The position numbers were made by a program, and so were the translations under genes. Under the pieces are notes generated by a model. The model worked only from the letters and a program-made list of their open reading frames with translations. It was not told where the DNA came from and did not search any database. Positions 25,497 to 40,613 of a stretch of DNA of 64,000 nt are shown here, in pieces. This stretch comes from Brasenia schreberi (lineage: Eukaryota > Streptophyta > Magnoliopsida > Nymphaeales > Cabombaceae). Position 1 is the stretch's first letter. Each line of letters starts with the position of its first letter. The DNA lies in contig JAYKKT010000087.1 of NCBI GenBank assembly GCA_036023115.1, positions 11,730,501 through 11,794,500 on the forward strand. Reading direction: 5' to 3'.

Positions 25497-25638
25497 GTGA
25501 AAGTGGCAAGAAAATATCAAACTTGATAGATGTGATCAACCGTTGATCAGATCACTGTACCTTGGTTGTGAAAGTGGCAAGAAAATATCAAACTTGATAG
25601 ATGTGATCAACTGTTGATCAGATCACTGTACCTTGGTT
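25497..25638. repeat. 71 bp tandem duplication
   Basis: 25497-25567 and 25568-25638 are head-to-tail copies starting gtgaaagtggcaagaaaata. One difference was found by eye (caaccgttg versus caactgttg), so the duplication looks recent. No coding. Confidence 0.9.
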
Positions 25639-25939
25639 GCCATGCACAAAAACAATGAATCATCACACTATTAACCGTCGGTGGCTTTTGGCATTTCTGC
25701 AACAAATCAGAGAAAACCCGAACCTGTGTCGAAATTATGAAGTAATATTCTAATTTATAGTGAACAAAAAAAGGAATAATTATACTTTGTATGAAAACCG
25801 TCTGTCTTTGTTTGGTCGCCTGCAGTGGGGAGTGCCATTTTCCTGATATTTGTGCAGATGAAGAAAGTATGTCTTTGATGTTGTTTTCTGGAAACATGAC
25901 CTGCAACCAAAACAAAATCCATGACCCAGAATACATTAA

Positions 25940-26072
25940 GTGGGGGTGTTCTTTTTTTGGGTACTACTGGGAGGCCGAAAGCTTGGTGCACACCTTGTAT
26001 CGAACTCATGACCTTCAACTTGTGACCCAATCCCCTAGCCAGGTGACCTATTGCTCATTGTGCTGGTTAAGT
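25940..26072 (-). mobile_element. tRNA-derived SINE, 'B' group
   Basis: Minus strand: AATAGGTCACCTGGCTAGGG (A-box region), CACAAGTTGAAGGTCATGAG then GTTCGATACAAGG (B-box), a GCTTTCGGCCTCCCAGTAGT body and an A-rich tail. Best preserved copy of this group in the window. The 138-codon open frame over it is a by-product. Confidence 0.75.
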
Positions 26073-26475
26073 ATATTCTTACGCATCATTGTGCTCCCTC
26101 CTGTGTCAAATTGGCATCTAACTCCAAGAAAAACAATATCATGTCTTATCGAACAAATTCGAGGCATTACTTCAAAATCGCAATTCAAGGCTCACGTTTG
26201 GAATTAAATTAGTCTCATTCTGTGCAGAATATGATTCTTATGTAAATGGATCAAGCTAGTCTGGAGCACTTCCCTATCAGATGCATTTAGAAATTAGATC
26301 ACTTTCAGAATATACTGTTTCACACCTTGACTAACAGTTGGACCACAGCTACTCGACTGAGTCCTTCAAAACAGATTGCATAATTCTATCATGAACTACT
26401 TCAAACCTGGTTCTTTTATTAAGCCTAACTCGCATTTGGAGACGTAGGATCGTAAGGTTCTGAACCCAGCACCCC

Positions 26476-26808
26476 ACCTAGGGATGTCAACAGATGGGGT
26501 TTCAGATGAATCACTTGAATCTAACGTGTAACTGGATTGAGCTTAATCAGTTTCGGATTCAGGTATCAAATTTCAGCAATGAATCAAAACCTGAATGACT
26601 AATCAGCTTCTACGTTTAATGTACTTTATGCAATCCGATTTGAATCAACTGACAGGCCCGGGTTGAGCCCCAGATACCAATACTGAATTAAGAGTACTGA
26701 GTCAGTATCCAACAGTTTACTCAACGCTAATTTAGTTACCAACTGTGACTAATCAGGTCTGTCTAATTCGCCGGCTGAACCCACATTCATACCACTGACG
26801 TCCCTGCT
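26476..26808. mobile_element. hAT-like MITE
   Basis: About 330 bp of non-coding DNA opens with agggatgtcaaca and ends with the inverted, partly decayed counterpart actgacgtccct. The AGGGATGTCAA terminus is a common hAT-type end in plants. Target duplications are not clear. Confidence 0.45.
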
Positions 26809-27033
26809 CCCTTGGTGGGATTTACTTCTCCAAGACCATGGAAGACGACACTCAGTAAATGCCAATGAAGACTAAAGAAAGAAAACCCATCAGTTTATGC
26901 AATTTCCTATTTAACACAATGGGAAAGTGTACATGCGGCATAGAACATGAACAAGGTGAAGATAATGTTTTATAATATATAATAATTTGAACATAAAATG
27001 GACATAAAAGAAGAAATAGATAAGAACCACATA

Positions 27034-27039
27034 TTTATT
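27034..27039 (-). terminator. Possible polyadenylation signal of the invertase gene
   Basis: AATAAA on the minus strand, about 140 bases after the invertase stop codon. Confidence 0.35.
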
Positions 27040-27176
27040 TCTCTCCCCACAACAGCTTCCTGAACCAAACTCATTTATGGGCCTACATGTGTACATCTTC
27101 ACGCCTCATTATGGAAACAATCATAAACTAGGGGAGGCTGAAAAATATTAGGAGAAAGAATGGAAGAGTTAAAATG

Positions 27177-31473
<4,297 letters not shown>

Positions 31474-31510
31474 TGCATTTCAGCAAGAGAGAGAGAGTGG
31501 GTGGGTGGGG

Positions 31511-31517
31511 ATTTATA
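31511..31517 (-). promoter_or_regulatory. TATA-like box of the invertase gene
   Basis: TATAAAT on the minus strand, only 37 bases before the ATG at 31473, followed by a CT-rich stretch. If used, the leader would be very short, so a start further upstream is also possible. Confidence 0.4.
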
Positions 31518-31961
31518 AACGAAAGAGAGGGAGGAGGGAGAAGTTGGAGTCGAGAGTAATGAGGATGAGGTCTGGGGATGCCTACGTGCAGGGCTGTGTG
31601 TGGTTTTCCTTTTCCTGTTTGGTTGGGGGGAGAGACCTCCAAACAGGAAGAGGAAGAGCGTTTTGAAGGAATCACGTACTGACACTTGGATAAGGAGGAA
31701 GGCTGTATCGTCCTATTTTCCTCGATTACTAATTTTTGATAAATACAAGAAAAGAATTTTCCTTTTGTAAGAAAAGGAGAGAAAATATCACGAAAAAATT
31801 GCGTGCTTTGTGTCATGAAGAATTGAGGAGGATCAAATGTTAATTTGTTCTTAATACAAGGTACTGGTTAATGCTCCCAACTCATTTAGGGCCTCCATGC
31901 CCTCCAATGTGAGATCAAGCAGATTTGGCTTGGTTGTCATGAGTGATGCACACGCATGTGC

Positions 31962-31962
31962 C

Positions 31963-32018
<56 letters not shown>
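31962..32018. repeat. Compound (CA)n(TA)n microsatellite
   Basis: About 27 bp of CA followed by about 30 bp of TA. Confidence 0.95.
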
Positions 32019-32021
<3 letters not shown>

Positions 32022-32039
32022 AAATCAAAACAAATCTCA

Positions 32040-32170
32040 ATTATCTATTTTGAGTGATGAATGATTTAAATTTAAAATTAAAAACAAAAAATACATGTAT
32101 AGTTTTGTAAGTGTATTTTATTCATACATTTTATTTCAATTTAAATTTCAACCATTCATCAAATCAAAAG
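32040..32170. mobile_element. MITE-like inverted repeat
   Basis: Arms of about 42 bp (32045-32086 and 32128-32170) are inverted copies at roughly 80%: gatgaatgatttaaattta on the left and aatttcaaccattcatc on the right. No coding and no clear target duplication. Confidence 0.45.
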
Positions 32171-33251
32171 ATTGATGATTGAAATATATTTGGATATGTT
32201 AATCATTAAGTATGTTAACATATATGAGGCTCTTTCTATTTATATATAAGGTACAAGATGTCATTTAAAAGTCAGGGATTCTACTGTTTTGCACCTGCTA
32301 GTGGGTGATATTTGGTTTTCTATAAGCATGTGAAGATCAGTGGTTAAGCACATCCGGTAATCTTAAATCCGTTAAACATTTGGTTTGATATAGATAGATA
32401 GTGGGATTAAAGCCTGTAGATAAAGGTGGTCTTTCCGGACCCAGTCGAAAGATGTGGACTGGACCCAAACTACCTCGGGAATGGAACCAAGGGAACCATC
32501 CCCAGAACTGAAACCGATGCTACAAATGAAGGGGGTTGGTTTAGTTCCTGTTCTAGGTTTTGGTAGAACCAGTGGTTTGGAACCACCTAAGTTTGGTAGA
32601 ACCGATAGTTTAAAACCGCCAGTTCCGGTTTACCTAACCAGGATCCGTGCTGGATTAGAGACCAACTTGTTGTAAACATGGACAACCTGAACTTGTTGAA
32701 CAAGACCAATATGAGTTCATTTACGAAATATAAAATCACCTCCAACATTAGCCCCTCTTTGAAAATCTGTGCTCTTTTCCTTTTTTTTTTGGCCAACGGT
32801 TTAGGCTGGAGCTTTTACTACTGCGTGCTTATATGCATTATGTATTTGTTATGTTTACATTTATAGCTGTATACAGTTGTGACCATGTGCACTGACTCAA
32901 ATACGCCAAGGAAGGCCAGATCGCCACGGTCCGAGATTCCCCACAAGGCTCCTGCTGATTGTTGGTGTTAATCAACATGATATGAGATGGGTAGCTGGGT
33001 TTTCTCTTTCTTTATATTTATTGTGCATAAACTCTTAATGGCCGGCCGTGTGGCATTATCATGACCCAACTTTCAGGGTTCACCCAGGTCCCATGAGACA
33101 TGTGATATCAACAGTAAAGTAGTAAGACTTGTTCAGAGTGTCATGGTTTAAGAATTGTCAGGCTCGACTCGAACCGAGCTCCAAGTTTGGTGTTTGCACC
33201 CACCAGATTTAAAGTTGTTCCAGGCCTTTATGAATTTTGATTTTCATGGTT
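32171..33251. other. Intergenic; possible MITE debris
   Basis: No gene supported. 32430-32660 is rich in GAACC/GGTTC words of the kind seen in hAT-type MITE interiors, but no matched ends were found. Confidence 0.4.
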
Positions 33252-33271
33252 TATGGTTTTACCCAAATAGA

Positions 33272-33493
33272 AGATCAAAAGAAGAACCTGTAAGAAGGTT
33301 AGAAAAACTAAATTTGGAAAGTATTAAAAGAGGTAGAGGACGACTACAAAAGTGTTGGAAAGAAACAATAAAGAATGATCTAGCTTATTGTGAGTTAACT
33401 GCTAACATGGTACAACGATAGGGATCTGTGGAAACAAAGAATCCATGTAGCCGACCCCGTCTAGTATAGGAAAAGGCTTAGTTGTTGTTGTTG
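33272..33493 (+). mobile_element. 5'-truncated RTE LINE insertion with 20 bp TSD
   Basis: The last ~222 bp of an RTE element: the EEPVRRLEKLNLES block, GGAAAGAAACAATAAAGAAT, a decayed LTANM stretch, CCGACCCCGTCTAGTATAGG and the (TTG)n tail. It is flanked by perfect 20 bp duplications, tatggttttacccaaataga at 33252-33271 and 33494-33513, which marks it as a real target-primed insertion and a young one. Confidence 0.93.
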
Positions 33494-33513
33494 TATGGTT
33501 TTACCCAAATAGA

Positions 33514-34269
33514 TGGCCTTACATGTAATCAATGGTCAAAGGCTATGGTCTTACTATTAAAATTGTTTAAAAAATGATAATCTAGACTTAAATTATAAAT
33601 ATTTATTTTTCTTGCTCTTTCTCATGATACTGTTTGTTCTCTTGGTCAAGATATGATTAGGGGAAGAGTCTGCTGACTTCTAAAAGTTTGACCTGGAGCT
33701 TTTGTTTTCATTCAATTATTGATCGTTGTTATTTGTCTAACAGAGATAGGTGATACTGATTATGATAATGCAAGATAGTTAGAGACAGCCATTCAAAGTG
33801 AACTGAAGATCATCACATGGTTTATGCACTACAGAGATATCTCTTGTACAGACGGTATGGGTCATTTATTTCTTAGGCATTCAGGTTTCTTCTTTTTTCT
33901 TCTTTGTACATGAAAAATAATGAGAGCTGATGTTTGATGCTATTTGTGTGTTCTTGATCCTCTTGCTGAGTGCATCATATATGGTTGTAACAGGTCCTTA
34001 GGTTTCTCTTTGTTTCTATTTGTTTTTGTAAGTAATAAGCGAGTTGGATGAATTTCTGGATTGTATCTTTCTTCTACTTGGGCAAGGTGACATGAACCAT
34101 TCTCATAGGCTGCTAAAAGGATGCATGATTGATCAATTTGATTGATTATTGACAAGTTTAAGCATCAGGAGAAGCATACAGCACCGAGGCCTCATCAATT
34201 GAGAGCCTCTCTGCACATTTTGTAGTTCTTTATGATTGTTATAGAGTCTTCCCTCCCCCTAACGATAAT
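33514..34269. other. Intergenic, no supported gene
   Basis: AT-rich DNA with short frames only (for example the 71-codon minus-strand frame at 33940-34155), none with a family motif. Confidence 0.45.
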
Positions 34270-34800
34270 GCTAGTAGTCTAACTGAGCCTAGTTGAGCTT
34301 GAGTATAGGCAAGCTCAACTTGGATCACTTGACGATTTACTCAAGCTCAAGCTCGAGTGGCCTTCAATTTTAAGGCTTGAGATCGTCTCGAACCATGTTA
34401 GAGCTACTTGAGCTCAGCTCTATGAGCTTGCTGTCGTTCTTAAGCAAGCTTATCGAGAGAATAATAAGACGGGTGCTCATTTGACAAAATGTATATTTTG
34501 CAGACCCCTTATTGCAGTATATGATCAGGAAAGACCATGTCAGGCTGGCAGCAACAAACTAGTCAAATTTCATAGACCTCATGCCGGCCTCCCTTTGTCG
34601 AACCATTCTTTCTACATCTTCGCCAATATGAGAGATTATCTCAGGACAAATATTCGAGCTTGAATCATGACTAGTTCGATTCAAGTATTGGTGGCCTCGA
34701 ACTCTGCTTGCTTAAATGTCAAGCTCGACTCAACTGAGTCGAATTTGAGTTTTAGTTCAGCTGATTCCGGGCTGTTCATGAGCTGCTCGGTGCACTTGCA
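34270..34800. repeat. AGCTTGAG/AAGCTCGA-rich dispersed repeat
   Basis: About 530 bp dense in AGCTTGAG, CAAGCTC and CTCGACTC words in both orientations. Similar stretches lie at 36620-37085 and 50790-51300. Two of them end near CACTTGCACC. Class unknown; it may be a degenerate non-autonomous DNA element. Confidence 0.4.
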
Positions 34801-35139
34801 CCTGTAGGATACTTTATGCCATCATTCTCTTCGGTGATTCAGTCCACTAAGCTCCACCGATTGCAGCAATCATGCATTCGCATCAAGAAGAAAACTGAAT
34901 GCATTCACAAAATGTTTGGCTGCATTTTTTAGCATCTTATAAAAGAAATCTTCAAATACGGTTCAACTTAAAACTCATGACTTTGGTGCTTTTTAGTTTC
35001 TGATGCACTTTTTTTTTGTCTTTGGCTGCTGATGCATATAACTTTAGTTTGGACCAGTAGAACTTTCATGGTATAATGGTAGCTGTCAAACGATTCTGGT
35101 TCTGTTTTCTGGGATTAGCCTTCAAGAATCAAGACAAGT

Positions 35140-35600
35140 TTACTACTTTGATAGTGTGCACGTAACTTTGTATTTATAATGCTGTACATACATATCCAAA
35201 GGATGATTGTTATACTATGTTGATACAAATACTAACAACTCGAATGTATACGAATCTCCGGTTTCCCCAAGGCATGACCAGTTTGTGTTAATATTGGATA
35301 AAATCACTGGGCTCTTGAAGTTTATTAATATTCAAAAAAATAATAATAATAATATCAATGACAGAAGACTGATCAAAATAACGACAAAGAGTCCGTGAAG
35401 CTGAGCCTGCCTAGCATGAGAAAAGCCCAAAAGAACTTCGGATACTTATATACTTCAGCTGTTTACTCTTTGCTACTTTGATATTGTGCATTTAATTTTG
35501 TATTCAGTGTTCTGTCTATGTCCGGAGAAAGCGTTTGTTACAGTGCAGTCTCTTGTTTCAGCTGGCATGACCAGTTTATCGGGTAAATAACTTATTATTG
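35140..35600. repeat. Diverged local duplication (~330 bp spacing)
   Basis: Segments from about 35143 and 35474 share ctactttgata-tgtgca, aa-tttgtattta-a and ggcatgaccagttt in the same order. Similarity is patchy and identity moderate. No coding. Confidence 0.45.
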
Positions 35601-35825
35601 AGATAAAAACACGAGATGTTCGTGATTGTTTATATTTAACCCCCCCCCCCCCCCCCCCCCCCCCCAAAAAAAATATTGCGATTGTTGATATTTAAAACAA
35701 AAAAAAACTATCACTCCATGTAGCTTCTTCTGGTTCTTAGAACTGACACAAGACTTATTTGAATGGAAACGAAGAACCAATGTAGTCCAACCTGCCTAGC
35801 GTGTGAAGAGGCTCGGTTTTGGTTG
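35375..35825 (+). mobile_element. Two RTE-like 3'-end relics, second family
   Basis: 35375-35432 (GAGTCCGTGAAGCTGAGCCT then GCCTAGCATGAGAAAAGCCC) and 35740-35825 (GAAGAACCAATGTAGTCCAA then CTCGGTTTTGG) are short decayed copies of the WRxRIHxADP-coding 3' end followed by a T/G-rich tail. They resemble the piece in the invertase intron. Confidence 0.5.
35641..35665. repeat. Poly-C run
   Basis: 25 consecutive C bases followed by 8 A bases, between two near copies of a short block (gtgattgtttatatttaa and gcgattgttgatatttaa). A run this long is unusual in plant DNA and its length may be unreliable. Confidence 0.95.
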
Positions 35826-36619
35826 ATTTCTTAGCATTTCTTAGATCATGCCATGAAACTGCCATGTCTTTAAAGTGTTTTTCCAATAGCTCATGCACAG
35901 GTGCCAAACATAAGTAGTGATGTAAAACTTCTTGGTGTTGTTGCTTCTTCTGGTTTTGGTTGCCTCTGTGAACATGTTGTGGCGTCAATTCATTGATTAT
36001 TGACATGCAAAGACAAGCCAACTTATCATTTTTGAAGGGTAAGCAAGCCACTGAGATAATCAAGAAGATGGTTTTGATGGTGTGCAAATTTTAGAGGCCC
36101 ATAACATTGCCATTCTAGTTTTTGTCTTTCATTTACTATTGATGAAGAAAAAGACGAACGATAACTGTTCATGATTTAATTTCCCTAGTTGATATTGAGA
36201 CTAGTTTGTGGGATTGTGATGGTAACCTAACACATTCATTTCTTTGTCAAATACAAGGGACTATTTATACGGCTGTTGCTTTTCTTCCGTAAGAAATTAG
36301 TTGATATATGACCTCATCATGAGCGCGTCATCAATGTTAAATCACACATTCATATCTGTGTGTGTGTGTGACCGAGTTTCTCATTTTTGTTCAAAAAGTA
36401 GAGTTGGTAGATGCAGGGAAGTAATTGCATGAGCAAAGCATATTGACCAAATGGGACCATGGAATCCTGACTGTCAACCTTGTGCAGCCAAAGAATCGAT
36501 CTGCGATCTTTTGTTTATTTATTTTATTGGAGAGCTATCGATGACTATATTTGGGATAGCATCTGTTACACCTCCTTAGGATCTATACATCTTGCTTTAC
36601 GTGCGCGATCTTCATCTGG
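35826..36619. other. Intergenic, no supported gene
   Basis: No recognised domain; contains a short (TG)n run near 36357-36370. The 110-codon minus-strand frame at 35755-36087 shows no family motif. Confidence 0.45.
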
Positions 36620-37085
36620 TTTATCATGATTTGTTTGTCAATTCGGGTCTTGTTCATGTTCAGTTCAATCTCGGAGAGAAACCAAACAAAGAAGACGTAG
36701 ATGAGCTGAACTCAAACTCCTCATTAAGATTGAATTACATATTATTTTTTATTAAAAATTTAAGTTTCTTTGTTACAATTGCCAATTTTCTTTCTCTTCA
36801 CAATTTTTCTAGTAGAAATGAAAGATTTGATCAACTATTACATTACGCCCACCCAATTAGTTTGTTTAACACGGTTTTCTCGCATACATGTAAGGAGGTT
36901 TGTACTACTTGGCTAAACCTCAACTACAAGCCGAGCCAAACCAAACATGAACGCTCATGTTCAGCTAATATTGCTGTTGAGCCAGCACTTGTTCGGTTTG
37001 CTTAGACACAAGCTGAACATGAAATAGCTCATCATGAGCCAAACCGTAACTTGGTTCAGTTCATCGCCAGCCCAGGTCTATGCTT
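36620..37085. repeat. Dispersed GTTCAG/GAGCC-rich repeat
   Basis: Both ends carry inverted-type words (catgttcagttcaatctcgg at left; aacttggttcagttcatcgc at right) around an AT-rich centre. Resembles 34270-34800 in style. The 137-codon frame across it has no family motif. Confidence 0.4.
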
Positions 37086-37412
37086 GTCTGCTATGTTCCT
37101 GCCCCCTGCTTCACAATCGAGATCGGTATTTTTATAATGTAATCTTAATCAGACCGGATTTTGTTACTGATTGAGACTAAAAGAGCTTAACCCCAAGTGG
37201 GGTTCTGTCCTTTCTTGAAGATGTAAACCATCAACATTATACAACTATATCAGTACAAAATTAAACTCACATCAAACAGGCACAGTGGACCAGACTTCAG
37301 TTCCATGTAGTTGAAGCTAGTCTTAGTTTGCCAACTAATTCATGTTATTAAGACAAAGAAAATCTTAATAAAAGAATAATCATATAATTCTACTTTGATT
37401 ATGGTGGTAGAA

Positions 37413-37616
37413 AACTCCACTCATGTAAGGGATCACCCTTGCATGGCCGGCCCCAAGCTTGGATAAAGGAGGAAGGCTGTGTTTGGCTTCCGACATCCAA
37501 CGTAAAACTTTGTCGAACTTGTCATGGATTCTTAAAAAGAAAAACAAAGAATCCATGTAGCCTACCCTATCTAGTATGGTAAAAGGCTTAGTTGTTGTTG
37601 TTGTTGTTAGTTATTG
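37413..37616 (+). mobile_element. ~204 bp RTE derivative: 5' end joined to 3' end
   Basis: Starts with ~120 bp matching the 5' end of the fuller RTE element (ATGTAAGGGATCACCCTTGC, GGATAAAGGAGGAAGGCTGT, TAAAACTTTGTCGAAC) and passes directly into the last ~75 bp (AACAAAGAATCCATGTAGCC, CTAGTATGGTAAAAGGCTTA, (GTT)n tail). Perfect 18 bp target duplications, ttgattatggtggtagaa at 37395-37412 and 37617-37634, show it was inserted as a unit. Nothing coding. A colinear copy lies at 47868-48066. Confidence 0.85.
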
Positions 37617-37732
37617 TTGATTATGGTGGTAGAAGCAAGCTAATATGAATCAGATCAATCAGAGAAAAGCTTGCTGTTGTGAAGTGGACTCTCCTCAAGC
37701 AGCATGCTTCGTGGAACACGAGGTTGCGATTT

Positions 37733-37850
37733 GAAGTACGTAGGGCTATCTTGACAGCCACCCATTGGTGGTGAGTTAGATTCCCAGAGGATGCATGCGT
37801 GTGTATGTGTTAGGCTTCGGCCTTCCTTTGTATATATAAAAAAAAAGTAG
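37733..37850 (+). mobile_element. tRNA-derived SINE, 'A' group, worn
   Basis: Reads GTGGTGAGTTAGATTCCCAG (B-box region), AGGATGCATGCGTGTG, TTAGGCTTCGGCCTTCCTTT and a TATATA/A-tail, colinear with 12563-12692. The A-box half is degraded. Confidence 0.65.
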
Positions 37851-38299
37851 AAAAGAACATATGGCCTCCAATTAAAGCCGTGGGCTATTGTCAAAGCATT
37901 GCATCACCCAAAAGTCACACGGTCGTATGGTCCTTTGCCTCACCCATCAAAGCCCATGGTTACAGCCGTATTCCCTTCATCTCACCTAAAAATTTGTCTG
38001 GGTCCATACCTTTAAGATGAATTCAGTTTGTTCGCTTAGTTATATTTTATCTTTATTTAAGGACCTCTCAGTAGCATTCAAAACCAGATGAAGTTCTCAT
38101 CATATGTCGAAGAAAAAAAAAATGAAATGATCTTGTAGGATTTATTCTAGTCACATCCATTTACCAACATCTCGCATTGGACACAATGGCTGGAGATGAT
38201 TAAAGCAAGTTACAATATGTAAATGAATGTTGTTAATGAATGAGACCAGAAAGCATGATATTTGTTTATCAAATTTAAATTAGGTTATGACCCAACACA

Positions 38300-38370
38300 A
38301 ATCAAGATGGAGACACCAAGTTTTGATAGCCAACTCTACCTAATGTGGGGGAAAAGCTTGGCTTTTGTTT
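38300..38370 (+). mobile_element. RTE-like 3'-end relic, second family
   Basis: GATAGCCAACTCTACCTAAT then GTGGGGGAAAAGCTTGGCTT and TTTGTTTT: the same 3' terminal block and T/G tail as in the invertase intron copy. Confidence 0.5.
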
Positions 38371-38374
38371 TACT

Positions 38375-38510
38375 GCAATCAAAAGTTTCCATTGTTCTCG
38401 AGGCACAACTCGACTCGGCACGCACTCGGGTATCGAACTTGTGACCTAACTTCAGCTTAGAGGTTCTTGAGCTGACCTAGCCAGGTGAAGAGTACCCATT
38501 TCGTTCACAA
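38375..38510 (-). mobile_element. tRNA-derived SINE, degraded
   Basis: Minus strand has CACCTGGCTAGGTCAGCTC and later GGTCACAAGTTCGATACCCG (B-box), as in the 'B' group, but with extra bases between the boxes. Confidence 0.5.
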
Positions 38511-38528
38511 GTGTGTTCTACTACTACA

Positions 38529-38581
38529 CCAAAGTTCAAACCCATGAACTTTGGGTTCAGGGATTCGAATCCCTGAACCCA
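38529..38581. repeat. Two adjacent perfect inverted repeats
   Basis: 38552-38581 is a 30 bp perfect palindrome centred on TTCGAA (half TGGGTTCAGGGATTC). Just before it, at about 38529-38552, caaagttca and tgaactttg form 9 bp arms around a 6 bp loop. The palindrome centre resembles a tRNA T-arm (GGATTCGAATCC), but no tRNA surrounds it. Confidence 0.9.
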
Positions 38582-38639
38582 CAACCACAACCAGATTCGA
38601 ATGGGCATGCCACTTCTCGGCTTTACTATTTATGAAATG

Positions 38640-40015
38640 GAATGGCCTTACTATTTATCGAGAATAATTACAAATAGTACACCTGATCCGAATCATCTCT
38701 TTTAATGAAGCTCAAGTTTTTATTTTGGGGAAGCTGCATGGCTTCTTCTTTTTATTTTATGCTGTTTGGTGATGCCATTGTCCTGCATTGTGTACTCAAA
38801 ATACAAAAGCAATGTCATCTGAAGACTTTCACCTTTAATCTTGCCGGCCACAAACGTTAAAGTGCCATCCTGAAATTGATCATTAATGTGCTGAATTCGT
38901 CAGTAATGCACACTGCTAATTCACAGTTCTACAATCTGTATAAAGGTGAAGCCTTTTGATATAAACATAACCTAAAGTGCCTTAAAGTGCATAAAGACAA
39001 GGTCTTTCTCTAGAGAAGGTGAGGTTTTTAATTTTCGCAAGGAAACCAGGTTGGGATGGTTGGCCTGAAATTCGCACTGTGGTTATGTTTCGTGTAGAAT
39101 ATAATCTTATGTATGATCTACTAAGCTTAGGCATGTGCTTAGCTTTCCTAACTTTCTGTATTTCATGAATGATAGCAAAAAACAGCACCTTTAGGGTTCT
39201 ACGTTTTAAATATTGGGTTTTTATGATTTTTGGTTGATTTTTAATTAAAACATCAAAACTATGGTTTGCAAAAGTAAGGTTCTTTTAATTAAAACATCAA
39301 AACTATCGTATTGTATCATATGGTATGGCGTGATGGCCCGATAAATCATACATAGTGATACAGATACTTGAATCGTATCGATTCTAGTACCTATACGTAA
39401 TAAAATCATATTATATGATACGATTTTAGTAACACTGCTAGAAGCTATTACTTTGTGTATTTCATGAATTATAACAAAAACAACACCTTTAACCAAAATT
39501 AGGCTTCTGCTTTTTAAATATTGTTTTTAACCTTTTTAGTTGATTTTTTATTAAAACATCGAAACTATGGTTTACAAATATACACTTGAATTTTAATTAA
39601 TAAACACTTTCCAGACTTGGACTTGGACTTTGATTCAGATAGAAAATCTACACTTGATCTTCAAAAACTTATTTGGATTTGGTCCTCGTAAATTTTTTCA
39701 GTGAATCTGACAAATAGCCATACAGTAATCTGTATATTGGATCCAACTATTCCAATATGAGTTTAGTTGGTTTCCAGATCAAAAACATCTGTAAAACTAG
39801 CAAATAAGGAAGCGAACAGGCCTGACTTGCTTGTCACTAAGCTTGGTCGAACCCATCCCGGTATATACAAACTGAAAGTGGGATACGAGTCTGGACTGAA
39901 AATGATAAAAGTACAGCCCGAACCACGTAAGGAAATGGATATGTGAATCAGATCTGGCATGGATCTGATTTGGGTTGTCGAAAGCAGAAAATATCGAGGC
40001 TTGCACTCAGCCATA

Positions 40016-40019
<4 letters not shown>
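38640..40019. other. Intergenic, no supported gene
   Basis: AT-rich. Two related stretches (about 39170-39300 and 39480-39570), both carrying ttaaaacatc-aaactatggttt, suggest an old local duplication. No family motif found. Confidence 0.45.

Positions 40020-40073
<54 letters not shown>
40020..40073. repeat. (AG)n microsatellite upstream of SAUR
   Basis: About 27 AG units, 290 bp before the SAUR TATA box. GAGA tracts can act as promoter elements in plants; function here is unknown. Confidence 0.95.
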
Positions 40074-40080
<7 letters not shown>

Positions 40081-40365
40081 AACACCTATTAATAGTAGCA
40101 CTGGTTAAGGACCCGTATCTGGATCGAGTCAGATCTGGCCCATTGACGCCAATAGGTGCCGACACCAAGTTGGACCGGATCCGGTTGCACTGGACCCACC
40201 TGACGTAGTCAACAAAAGGGCCCACGGTAGAGTCATCCATCCGTCAATCACGAAGCAGCCAAGAAGCATCACTGACAATTGAAACCGGGCCCTCCATTCA
40301 AATCTTGGCCGTCAAATGAGCCCCACCGACAACGGGAACGTGCACCAGAATTCTATAATCTCATC

Positions 40366-40373
40366 TATAAAAA
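40366..40373 (+). promoter_or_regulatory. TATA box of the SAUR gene
   Basis: TATAAAAA, 241 bases before the SAUR ATG. The sequence 30 bases on is a plausible start site. No TGTCTC auxin element was seen within ~350 bp upstream. Confidence 0.65.
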
Positions 40374-40397
40374 CCTAACAAAATCTCCTTGCAGGAG

Positions 40398-40514
40398 ATG
40401 GACAAATCAAGCTGAGACTCCTCCGCACACCTAAATTTCATCTCCCAACGTATCAAAAACCAGTCTGAAAAGCTTTTCTCATTCGCTAGGCGAATCATGT
40501 TCAGTTTCATCTAA
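40398..40514 (+). promoter_or_regulatory. Two minimal upstream ORFs in the SAUR leader
   Basis: 40398-40415 encodes MDKSS-stop and 40497-40514 encodes MFSFI-stop, both ahead of the main ATG at 40614. The first lies close to the predicted transcript start and may not be included. Effect on translation is inferred, not shown. Confidence 0.4.
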
Positions 40515-40613
40515 GGTCGATCGGTTTTGTGGCTCCTAAGGTCTATCTTTTCGAGATTGAGCCGATTAATAGCATATCGATTTCTTTGAAGGTTTTCCTC
40601 TCGAAGATCGAAG

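Noticed and set aside
25791..26207. 138-codon plus-strand frame
   Set aside because: It runs through a minus-strand SINE and has no family motif or promoter.
36592..37005. 137-codon plus-strand frame
   Set aside because: Crosses a dispersed repeat and an AT-rich stretch; no motif.
40007..40240. Ser-Leu repeat frames upstream of SAUR
   Set aside because: They come from the (AG)n microsatellite.
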